Below are positions 35,430-43,254 of a stretch of 51,673 nt of DNA, in pieces. The translations under genes were made by a program, and so were the position numbers. This DNA comes from Spirosoma fluviale (GTDB lineage: Bacteria > Bacteroidota > Bacteroidia > Cytophagales > Cyclobacteriaceae), in the NCBI GenBank assembly GCA_945897085.1, contig CAMDEU010000004.1:1-51673 (forward strand), given 5' to 3'. Each line of letters opens with the position of its first letter. The stretch's first letter is position 1. The notes under the pieces are model-generated. The model worked only from the letters and a program-made list of their open reading frames with translations. It searched no databases and was not told where the DNA came from.

Positions 35430-36383
35430 ATGAAAGTACTGATTGTCGACCAGATGCATGAGAGCATCCTTGGGTTATTGGAAAAGTATGGATTCACTGT
35501 AAACTATGCCCCAAAGATTACTCGAGAAGAACTTTTTGACCAAATTGGTGACTACGAAGGCATTTTGATTCGATCAAAAACACCACTGGATCGTGAATTG
35601 CTCGAGCGTGCCACCCGGCTTCAATTTATTGGAAGGGCAGGAGCTGGTTTAGATCAGTTGGATCTTACCTATTTGGAGGAGCGAGGGGTCGCACTTTTCC
35701 ATGCTGCAAAGGGAAACCGTGATGCGGTGGCCGAGCATGCGGTCGGTGGATTATTGGCGCTATTCAATAACTTAAATCAAGCAGATACTCAGGTAAAAAA
35801 AGGGATTTGGGATAGAGAAGGGAACCGTGGAGTTGAATTGAAAGGGAAAACAATCGGTATTTTCGGGTTTGGAAATATGGGTGAAGCATTTTCCAAGCGA
35901 ATGAAAGGGTTTGGAGTTAAAGTCCTTGCTTACGATAAATACAAAAAAGATTTTGGAAAAAAGGGGATTCAGGAAGTGACTTGGGATACGCTAAAAAAGG
36001 AAGCGGATGTACTGAGCATCCATGTTCCCTTGACACCTGAAACTCGTGATTTTTTTACGCTTGAAGAGCTGAAAAGTTTTGCTAAGCCCTTTTGGTTGAT
36101 CAATACGGCGAGGGGAGAGGTCGTCCGAATGGAAACACTCAATCAGGCCCTTGATCTAGGCATTTTGAAGGGCCTGGTGTTAGATGTGTTGGAGAATGAA
36201 AAGTTTGAGCGATTCAGTCCCGATCAAAAGGTTCAATTTAAAATGCTTTCCAAACGAGAAAATGTACTATTTACGCCTCATGTGGCGGGCTGGACAGTGG
36301 AATCCTATCAAAAAATAAATGAAGTTCTTGTAAAACAAATTCTTCAAACTTTCGGCAAGCAACTCAATAATTTCATCGATTAA
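35430..36383 (+). CDS. D-2-hydroxyacid dehydrogenase (SerA-like)
   Basis: This NAD-dependent dehydrogenase belongs to the D-isomer 2-hydroxyacid family that includes 3-phosphoglycerate dehydrogenase. The Rossmann motif is GIFGFGNMGEAF. Catalytic Arg is in LINTARGEVV, Glu in LDVLENEKF and His in FTPHVAGWT. It lacks the C-terminal ACT domain of E. coli SerA, and at 317 aa is the short form. Phosphoglycerate, lactate or glycerate could be the substrate. ATG 35430 lies 2 nt after mgtE; an earlier TTG (35424) would overlap it. Confidence 0.9.
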   Translation: MKVLIVDQMHESILGLLEKYGFTVNYAPKITREELFDQIGDYEGILIRSKTPLDRELLERATRLQFIGRAGAGLDQLDLTYLEERGVALFHAAKGNRDAVAEHAVGGLLALFNNLNQADTQVKKGIWDREGNRGVELKGKTIGIFGFGNMGEAFSKRMKGFGVKVLAYDKYKKDFGKKGIQEVTWDTLKKEADVLSIHVPLTPETRDFFTLEELKSFAKPFWLINTARGEVVRMETLNQALDLGILKGLVLDVLENEKFERFSPDQKVQFKMLSKRENVLFTPHVAGWTVESYQKINEVLVKQILQTFGKQLNNFID

Positions 36384-36400
36384 GGAAGAAAGGAAGTCAC

Positions 36401-36430
36401 TTGCTTTGTGAAAATGCTTTCCTATCTTTG
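36401..36430 (+). promoter_or_regulatory. Promoter of greA
   Basis: TTG at 36401-36403, a 19-bp spacer and TATCTTTG at 36423-36430 match TTG-N19-TAnnTTTG exactly. Transcription would start near 36437, upstream of the hairpin at 36452-36485 and about 80 nt before the greA ATG. Confidence 0.65.
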
Positions 36431-36451
36431 TCGAGTATTTAAAGGCAACAG

Positions 36452-36492
36452 AAAGTAACGGTCTCCAAAAAGTGACCGTTACTTTGTTTTTT
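36452..36492 (+). terminator. Terminator/attenuator hairpin in the greA leader
   Basis: AAAGTAACGGTC (36452-36463) pairs perfectly over 12 bp with GACCGTTACTTT (36474-36485), with a 10-nt loop; a G and then T6 (36487-36492) follow. It lies between the greA promoter and the greA ATG (36517), with only 24 nt after the T tract, so greA transcription has to read through it. Confidence 0.8.
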
Positions 36493-36516
36493 GAGCCTTT
36501 TGAAAATTTATAAGCT

Positions 36517-36990
36517 ATGTCAAAAGTACAGTATTACACCGAAGAGGGACTTAAGAAATTGAAAGATGAGCTTCACGCGTTGAAGACAAAAGGGAGAATA
36601 GATATTGCCCATCAGATTGCAGAAGCCCGTGACAAGGGGGATTTGAGCGAAAATGCGGAATACGATGCTGCAAAAGACGCACAAGGACTTTTGGAACTTA
36701 AAATCGCGAAGTTGGAAGAAGTAGTAGGCAATGCACGTGTTTTTGATAATAGCAAAATGGACATCTCCAAGGTGGGAATCCTTTGTACCGTTAAAATTAA
36801 GAATGTCAAGAATGGCATGACAGTTACCTACACCCTCGTATCTGAGGAAGAGGCGGATCTCAAGGCAGGAAAAATATCCCTAGCATCCCCTTTTGGAAAG
36901 GGTTTGGCGGGAAAAGCGGTAGGCGACATCGCTGAAATCAATGCACCTGCAGGGATTGTTCAATTTGAAATTTTGGATATCTCTTTTTAA
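36517..36990 (+). CDS. greA: Transcription elongation factor GreA
   Basis: GreA enters the secondary channel of stalled RNA polymerase and stimulates cleavage of backtracked RNA. The 157-residue protein shows the N-terminal coiled coil (YYTEEGLKKLKDELHALKTK), the acidic tip DKGDLSENAEYDAAKDAQG (Asp and Glu that hold Mg2+), and the C-terminal FKBP-like domain with SPFGKGLAGKAVGD. Its leader contains a hairpin with a T tract, which suggests feedback on its own transcription. The HIT gene follows 43 nt later. Confidence 0.97.
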   Translation: MSKVQYYTEEGLKKLKDELHALKTKGRIDIAHQIAEARDKGDLSENAEYDAAKDAQGLLELKIAKLEEVVGNARVFDNSKMDISKVGILCTVKIKNVKNGMTVTYTLVSEEEADLKAGKISLASPFGKGLAGKAVGDIAEINAPAGIVQFEILDISF

Positions 36991-37033
36991 TAATTCGCCC
37001 GATTTAAACTTCACTTTTTCTTAATTTCTACCT

Positions 37034-37426
37034 ATGTCTAGTTTATTTTCAAGAATCATTGCTCGAGAACTTCCAGCTGAGATTATTGCCGAAGACGAGC
37101 AGTTCATTGCTTTTTTAGATATTATGCCCTTAGTCAAAGGACATGTCCTGGTAGTTCCCAAGCGCGAGGTATCCTATATTTTTGATCTCGAGCCGGGTGA
37201 ATTATCGAGCCTTCATTTGTTTGCGCAGCAGGTAGCAAAGGCTATGGATAAGACCTTGACTTGTACCCGTATTGGTATGGCAGTGATTGGATTGGAAGTT
37301 CCTCACGTACACATTCACCTGGTTCCTCTCCGAACAGTGGATGACATCAATTTCACCCGTCCAAAGTTAAAGCCGACCCAACAGGAGCTTGCAGATACTG
37401 CCAACTTAATCCGCAAAGGATTTTAA
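37034..37426 (+). CDS. HIT family protein
   Basis: This 130-residue member of the histidine triad superfamily hydrolyses or transfers nucleotides from nucleoside phosphoramidates, Ap4A-like molecules or adenylylated substrates. The triad motif is HVHIHLVPL near residue 95. The N-terminal SLFSRIIARELPAEIIAEDE and FLDIMPLVKGHVLVVPKR are typical of the Hint branch. It follows greA by 43 nt and is probably co-transcribed. Substrate is not decidable. Confidence 0.93.
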   Translation: MSSLFSRIIARELPAEIIAEDEQFIAFLDIMPLVKGHVLVVPKREVSYIFDLEPGELSSLHLFAQQVAKAMDKTLTCTRIGMAVIGLEVPHVHIHLVPLRTVDDINFTRPKLKPTQQELADTANLIRKGF

Positions 37427-37443
37427 ACTGAGGGCAATTTGTC

Positions 37444-38196
37444 CTAGTTCAAAGGCTTAATCCAAATGTTTCGGTAAAGTACATCATGGCCTTCGGCCTG
37501 GAGTTTTAGGCCTCCTGGACGATCTGTGATGCCCTTTCCTCCCTCATTTCCTCCATCGATACCAGAATTTGGGCCACCCCAAACTTGTTGTATGGAAACC
37601 TGATCGTGAACTTTAACTCCATTGAAATACAGGGTTACTTTTGCTTTTTCCACCAATTTACCGGCACTAAATCTTGCTGCTGTAAAGTGTATGTCGTAGG
37701 CATTCCAAGTACCAATGCCTGTGTAGGCTTGCTTGGTGGGGAGCGTTTCGTTGATAACGGCGGCCATACCATGTAAGCCATAATCACCATCTAAAACTTG
37801 CATTTCATAGCGATTTTGTAAGTACACGCCGCTATTGCCTCCTTCTTTCAGAATGAGAAACTCCACATGGGCCTCAAAATCTCGGAATTCATCCTTAGTT
37901 ACAATATCGGCAGCTCCGTATTTACCCCCAGCACCTGCGGGGTCATTGCTAGAAATTGCTTTTTTTCTATCTACTGGATCCGTCATTTCTGGCCATTTGA
38001 TGGGAGGAGTTGCCGCCAATCGTGGACCATTCCAATAGGTCCAATTTTGCTGCAAAGATGCATTGCTTCCATCCATATAGAGTTTGGCTCCTGCAGGAGG
38101 GGGAGTTCCTAAGTAGGATTTTTGCTGGCCAAAACTACTGGCACAGGTAAGTATTACCGGGAGTAGCACTAGGACAGATTGAAGCTGGATTTTCAT
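37444..38196 (-). CDS. Secreted DUF1080 (3-keto-disaccharide hydrolase-like) protein
   Basis: DUF1080 proteins have a concanavalin-like beta-sandwich and include hydrolases of 3-keto-glycosides. A signal peptide (residues 1-23, ending SSFGQ) exports this 250-residue protein. Typical blocks are DEFRDFEAHVEFLI, KEGGNSGVYLQNRYEMQVLD, and the C-terminal RPGGLKLQAEGHDVLYRNIW. It is a single-domain member near the usual length and may act on sugars in the periplasm; substrate unknown. It converges with the HIT gene, 17 bp apart. Confidence 0.88.
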   Translation of the reverse strand: MKIQLQSVLVLLPVILTCASSFGQQKSYLGTPPPAGAKLYMDGSNASLQQNWTYWNGPRLAATPPIKWPEMTDPVDRKKAISSNDPAGAGGKYGAADIVTKDEFRDFEAHVEFLILKEGGNSGVYLQNRYEMQVLDGDYGLHGMAAVINETLPTKQAYTGIGTWNAYDIHFTAARFSAGKLVEKAKVTLYFNGVKVHDQVSIQQVWGGPNSGIDGGNEGGKGITDRPGGLKLQAEGHDVLYRNIWIKPLN

Positions 38197-38293
38197 CAGT
38201 ATTTCAGGTTTATGTTGGGTTTGGTGTCAATTGAATCAATAAGTTCGGGAATTTTGAGTCAATTCAAAGCTATTTTTTTTAATCGTAGCCTGT

Positions 38294-39520
38294 TTAAAAC
38301 CATCCAAAAACAGCTCCCAGGCTTTTGATGCCGAGTAGAAGGGTGATCACCCAAATAAGACCACCAAAAATCACCCCTTTGGTACCTAGTGCATGTACTC
38401 CCAAGATCTCTTTTTTGGTACAAATCCACACTAGCCAACCGCTGATTAGGGGTAAAAGTACGCCATTGGCAAGCTGTGCTAAGGTGATTAAGGTTACTGG
38501 TTTCATTCCCAAGGAAGAGAAAATTATCCCGAGTAGTAGAATTATTCCCATACTGAACCGCATGGGTAGGGACCGCATTTGTTGGTTCCAACCCAATATT
38601 CCGCAGATCACCAATCCACCTGCAAGTGGAGCTGTCAAGGCAGAAGTCATGCCTGCCGCCAATAAGCCAAAGCCCATCAGGTAGGTGCCAAAAATTCCAA
38701 AAACTCCCGTAAGGCCTTTGGCTATATCCTGGGCCGTTTCCAAATGATCTGCAGGATTAGCTACCCCTGCTACCAAGATGGCCATGGAGACCAAACCTCC
38801 CAAAAGAATTGAAATCCAAATGTCTCGCTTCATTACAGGCAGGTCCTTTTCATTTGTCCATTGCTTTTGGACCAAGCTGGCATAGAGAAATAAGTTGTAG
38901 GGAACGACTGTAGTGCCGATCAGAGCTACGATGGTAGGAAGTCTCTCCGTAGAAAATTGAGGAACAAACCCTTGGAGCATTGGCGTTAGTGCTGGCTTTG
39001 TCAATGCTGCAGCAACAAGAAAGGCGATGGACATGAGGAGTACTAAACCCACCAAGACCTGTTCCAGGCGTTTATAGTTTCCAGACCATAAAAGAAGTGT
39101 GGCTAAGACACCCATCAGTAAATTACCCGATTGCACTTGAAAGGGACCTAATTTCCAGGTAGGGAGCTCCAAAAAGATCTCCAGACCAAGATAAGCACCC
39201 GTTATATTGCCACTTTGGTAGGCTGCATTGCCTAATCCTATTGCAATCAAAATAAGGCCCATCAGTAGAAATCTCCAGATTGGATTATTGGATGGCTTTC
39301 GCAGTAACTGGCTGAGATCCATACGGGTAACAATTCCAATTTTTCCTGAGAGCTCTTGAAGAAAAATAGTGGCGACGATGCTTAAAGCCAATGCCCAAAG
39401 TAGGGTATAGTCAAATTGGATGCCTGCTAGGGTGCAAACCGTGACTGTTCCTGGCCCAATAAAGGCTGCTGTAATCAATGGGCCTGGGCCGATGGATGAA
39501 ATGAGTTTTTTTAGGTTCAC
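38294..39520 (-). CDS. Nramp family transporter with non-canonical metal site
   Basis: Nramp proteins import divalent metals with protons through a LeuT-like fold. The 408-residue protein has 11 or so helices and the family loop sequence KIGIVTRMDLSQ, so membership is clear. The metal-binding motifs are altered: TM1 DPGN reads GPGT (residues 22-25) and TM6 A-x-x-MPHN reads TTVVPYN (203-209), replacing the coordinating Asp, Asn and Met. Mn2+/Fe2+ transport is therefore doubtful and another substrate is likely. The start codon is GTG at 39520 and it is divergent from the hydrolase gene. Confidence 0.88.
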   Translation of the reverse strand: MNLKKLISSIGPGPLITAAFIGPGTVTVCTLAGIQFDYTLLWALALSIVATIFLQELSGKIGIVTRMDLSQLLRKPSNNPIWRFLLMGLILIAIGLGNAAYQSGNITGAYLGLEIFLELPTWKLGPFQVQSGNLLMGVLATLLLWSGNYKRLEQVLVGLVLLMSIAFLVAAALTKPALTPMLQGFVPQFSTERLPTIVALIGTTVVPYNLFLYASLVQKQWTNEKDLPVMKRDIWISILLGGLVSMAILVAGVANPADHLETAQDIAKGLTGVFGIFGTYLMGFGLLAAGMTSALTAPLAGGLVICGILGWNQQMRSLPMRFSMGIILLLGIIFSSLGMKPVTLITLAQLANGVLLPLISGWLVWICTKKEILGVHALGTKGVIFGGLIWVITLLLGIKSLGAVFGWF

Positions 39521-39594
39521 CTTTGGAATTTTTCGGAAAATAGGTAATTGAAAAGAATTTTTGTAGGTTTTGAATTATACTTTCAAAAAATCAA

Positions 39595-40614
39595 ATGAAT
39601 TGGATAAAAAGAATTGGAAAGGTTTTAGGGGTTTTGCTACTCCTCATGGGACTAATCCTAGCTTCCCTGTATCGTCGAGATATTTCCCCTGACCAGGTCA
39701 ACACAAAATACATCACTCCAGAATCCCAATTTATTGAAGTAGAAGGCATTCGCGTTCATGTGAGAATAATGGGAGAAGGAGAGCCAGTTTTTTTACTGCA
39801 TGGTAGCTTTGCCTCCTTACATACTTGGGAGCAATGGCAGCAGGAAATGAGTACCTATTATCAGACCATTTCCCTGGATTTTCCAGGACATGGACTGACT
39901 GGTCCTGATTCTTTAAAGCGTTATAGCACAAAAGATTACAGTGAGTTGGTTCATGCTTTAGCTCAAAAATTGAACCTGACAAAATATCACCTAGCGGGCA
40001 ATTCCATGGGTGGCGGTGTTGCTTTGCAGTTGGCTTCAGATCATCCGGAACAGGTGCTTTCGCTCAATCTGATAGATGCAGTGGGTGCGCCAGCACCTAA
40101 ACGCCAGAATCAAGATTCCAGTACCCAAAAGAAAACTAGCGCTGGAGGTGCTTGGATTATTCAGTTCGCAAGGCATCCCATATTTTCAAAATTGCTGCTT
40201 TACTGTACCCCAAAATTTCTTTTTGAACTCAACATGAAGCAGGTCTATGGAGATGAAGCAAAAGTTACGGAGGAAGTTACTACCCGATATTATGAATTGA
40301 TGTTACGCGAAGGCAATCGGAAAGCGACCTTAGATCGTTTGAGTATTCCAAGAAGCAATTCCATACAGTTTGATCGGCTGACTATGCCAACACTCATTCT
40401 CTGGGGAGCCAAGGACACCTGGAATCCTTTATTCCAAGGGCAGCGGCTTCAGCAATTGATTCCGGGCTCCAACTTGGTGGTTTTTGATGCAGCTGGACAT
40501 GTCCCTATGGAAGAAATACCGAAGGAAACTGTCGCGGAATACCTCAGTTTTCTCGGTGTGGAGGTTCGAAAAACCTACCTTCAACCGTCGAAACAAGTAG
40601 CCTATGCCAATTGA
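39595..40614 (+). CDS. Alpha/beta hydrolase
   Basis: This 339-residue serine hydrolase carries an N-terminal membrane anchor (about residues 8-26). The fold signatures are FLLHGSFASLHTW (oxyanion loop), the nucleophile elbow GNSMGGG (Ser137), and the likely acid and base in WGAKDTWNP and AAGHVPMEEI. Family members include esterases, lipases and dehalogenases; no specificity can be assigned. It is transcribed away from the Nramp gene, with 74 bp between start codons. Confidence 0.92.
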   Translation: MNWIKRIGKVLGVLLLLMGLILASLYRRDISPDQVNTKYITPESQFIEVEGIRVHVRIMGEGEPVFLLHGSFASLHTWEQWQQEMSTYYQTISLDFPGHGLTGPDSLKRYSTKDYSELVHALAQKLNLTKYHLAGNSMGGGVALQLASDHPEQVLSLNLIDAVGAPAPKRQNQDSSTQKKTSAGGAWIIQFARHPIFSKLLLYCTPKFLFELNMKQVYGDEAKVTEEVTTRYYELMLREGNRKATLDRLSIPRSNSIQFDRLTMPTLILWGAKDTWNPLFQGQRLQQLIPGSNLVVFDAAGHVPMEEIPKETVAEYLSFLGVEVRKTYLQPSKQVAYAN

Positions 40615-40793
40615 ATTTTTAGTTTACCTTCTTTCTGCAGTCTCTTTACTTCTACTGCTTTGATAGCTTAGTCTGTTTGGAAGGAGAAAGCGGTCTGCTG
40701 ATGCTGAATTGCTAGAAGAGCTTCGGGCCTAAAATAGAGCATTAGATCAGAATTTGGAGGTGTAATCCTCTGGAGCAGATTTTTAAATGCTAC

Positions 40794-43253
40794 TCAAGAA
40801 TCCAATACCATCTGCGCCATAATTTTTGCAATCTTATCTTCTACGGACTCTGAGGATAGGCTTGTGCGGCTCAATCGATCCACCAAGATAGGAAAGGAGA
40901 AAGGGGTAAACTGGCTAGGGTACCGAACTTGGATGGATTGCCCGTTGATTTTCCGAACGGCTTCCACAAACATTTCTTGTTCCATTTGCTGGTTTAACGC
41001 TTCGGCACGTGCTTGCTTGAGTAGGAGATTTTCTGGGTCATATTCTTCAAATACCTGAAAGAGCAGTCCTGAATTAGCTTGAATGTGTTTGAAACTAGTA
41101 GGCTTTCCAGGATATCCTTGAAAAACGAGCCCTGCTATACTGGCGATTTCCCGAAACTTCCGCTTGGAGAGTTCGCTTTCATTTATGCAGTGGAGAATAT
41201 CTTCCTCCAACTGATCAAGGCTAAATAAGTCCTCTTCCAGCAATTCCTCGATATCCACGCGTACATCTGAAAATAATTCGAAGCCATAGTCATTCATGGC
41301 CATGCTGAAGGATATTGGAAATCGCTGCGCAATGCGATAGGCAAGCAAGGCGCTGAGCAGTTCATGCACCATTCTACCTTCAAATGGGTAGAAAAAAAGG
41401 TGGTATCCTTCCCGAGTTTGCAAGGATTCAATCAAGAAGGTTTGATTATCTGGTACCAATGAAAGTTGCTGCTGAAGATCTAAAATGGGCAAAACACGCC
41501 TAACCTCCTCCGAATTGACAATACCCTGATTGTAGGACTTGAAGATTTCCCGCAGTTGGTGCGCAAGTTTGGAGGATAGAGACATTCGTGCACCCATCCA
41601 ACTCACCACTTGATTGGTTTTTTTAGTAGTCAGCTGAACTACTGCATCCAATCCTTTGACATAAATTAATTCTAGATTTCTGCCTGCAAAATAAAAGCGG
41701 TCTCCCACCTTCATCTTGGCAATGAAGTATTCCTCCACAGTACCCAGGTAAGCTCCATTTTTGAATTTTACCTTCATGGACACATCGCTCACAATGGTGC
41801 CCATGCTGAGTCGATGCTTCATGGCAATTTTCTTGTTTTTCACTCGGTAGCATCCATCTTCCTCCACCACCACTTTCAAAAAGTCATCGTAACTCCCCAA
41901 TGAACTACCGCCTTTGGTGATGAATTCAAGTATCCACTGGTATTCTTCAGGGCTTAGTTGCTCGAAGGACTTTGTTTTTCGAACGATTTGAAAAAGCGAT
42001 TGAGGTTCAAATCCTTCGCCAACCGCCAGCGTCACTAGAAATTGAATCAATACATCATAGGGAAGATCTGGTGGATATTGAGATTCCAAATCTTCTTGTT
42101 CGATGGCATTTCGCAAGGCGGCAGCTTCAATGAGTTCCAAGGCATTCGTGGGTACGAAAAACACCACGGAAGGTAATCCAGGCTGGTGACCAGCTCTTCC
42201 GGCCCGTTGGACAAATCGAGAAACTCCTTTTGGGCTTCCAATCTGAATGACCCGGTCTACCGGCCGAAAGTCAACCCCCAGGTCTAAACTAGAGGTACAG
42301 ACCACCACTTTTAGAATACCCTCGTGTAGTGCATTTTCTACCCAGTTGCGGATGCTGCTATCTAAAGATCCATGGTGCATGGCCATCCATCCCGCCCAAT
42401 CAGGTCTGATTTCAAGAATTTTCTGGTACCACATCTCTGTTTGTGAGCGGGTATTGGTAAAAAGTAAAACGGATTTACCCCCTTCAATGGTCTCGATGAC
42501 CTGATCCACCAATCGTAGTCCTAAATGCCCAGACCAGGGATATTTTTCTATTTCTTCTGGGAATATAGACTTGAGTCGAATCTCTTTTTGAAGGTTTGCT
42601 TTGATGATATGCAAGGAAAGTTCATTCCCCAACAAGGTGCTGGCAGCCTGCTCTAAGTTGCCAAGTGTAGCAGATACCGCCCAACGCATAAAGGGATGGC
42701 TGCATTTTGCTTGCAAATAGGCAAGAGCCAATTGGATCTGTACCCCTCGCTTATTACCCACCAATTCATGCCATTCATCCACAACTACGCACCTGAGATT
42801 TTGATATAGGAGCAGGCTGTCTTTTTGGGATAGTAAGATGTGTAGGGTTTCTGGAGTTGTAATGAGACATTCTGGGGGATTCCGTTTGAAGCTAGCCCTT
42901 GTTTTGGCATCGGTGTCCCCATTCCGTACAGCCACAGTCCAGGGCAGACCCAAGCCATCACAGGCTTCTTGCATGGCCTTTTGGAGATCCTGCGCTAGTG
43001 CTCGGAGGGGAGTGATCCACAGGATTTGAAGCCCATTTTTTTTAGGTGTTTTCCAATCGCCAGGATTATTTTGAATATAGTTCAAAAGTACCGGAAACCA
43101 GAGGGCATAGGTTTTTCCAGAGCCTGTAGGGGCATTGAGGAGTCCGGATTTTCCATCCAGGTAATCTTTCCAAGCCTGAATTTGAAATGGAAATGGGGTC
43201 CATCCCTTCTGCTTGAAGTACTCAAGTCCTAAGTATATCCGAGGATCGTCCAT
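40794..43253 (-). CDS. Ligase-associated DEXH box helicase (Lhr-core type)
   Basis: This 819-residue superfamily 2 helicase belongs to the ligase-associated DNA damage response set. RecA-like domain 1 has the Walker A NAPTGSGKT (about 40-48) and motif II VVDEWH (159-162). Domain 2 has CTSSLDLGVDFRPVD and motif VI RAGRAGHQPG (about 347-357). A winged helix and the Lhr-core C-terminal domain follow. Lhr-type proteins translocate 3' to 5' and unwind RNA:DNA hybrids. It is 1 nt downstream of the DNA ligase gene, so both are expressed together. Confidence 0.93.
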   Translation of the reverse strand: MDDPRIYLGLEYFKQKGWTPFPFQIQAWKDYLDGKSGLLNAPTGSGKTYALWFPVLLNYIQNNPGDWKTPKKNGLQILWITPLRALAQDLQKAMQEACDGLGLPWTVAVRNGDTDAKTRASFKRNPPECLITTPETLHILLSQKDSLLLYQNLRCVVVDEWHELVGNKRGVQIQLALAYLQAKCSHPFMRWAVSATLGNLEQAASTLLGNELSLHIIKANLQKEIRLKSIFPEEIEKYPWSGHLGLRLVDQVIETIEGGKSVLLFTNTRSQTEMWYQKILEIRPDWAGWMAMHHGSLDSSIRNWVENALHEGILKVVVCTSSLDLGVDFRPVDRVIQIGSPKGVSRFVQRAGRAGHQPGLPSVVFFVPTNALELIEAAALRNAIEQEDLESQYPPDLPYDVLIQFLVTLAVGEGFEPQSLFQIVRKTKSFEQLSPEEYQWILEFITKGGSSLGSYDDFLKVVVEEDGCYRVKNKKIAMKHRLSMGTIVSDVSMKVKFKNGAYLGTVEEYFIAKMKVGDRFYFAGRNLELIYVKGLDAVVQLTTKKTNQVVSWMGARMSLSSKLAHQLREIFKSYNQGIVNSEEVRRVLPILDLQQQLSLVPDNQTFLIESLQTREGYHLFFYPFEGRMVHELLSALLAYRIAQRFPISFSMAMNDYGFELFSDVRVDIEELLEEDLFSLDQLEEDILHCINESELSKRKFREIASIAGLVFQGYPGKPTSFKHIQANSGLLFQVFEEYDPENLLLKQARAEALNQQMEQEMFVEAVRKINGQSIQVRYPSQFTPFSFPILVDRLSRTSLSSESVEDKIAKIMAQMVLDS

Positions 43254-43254
43254 A

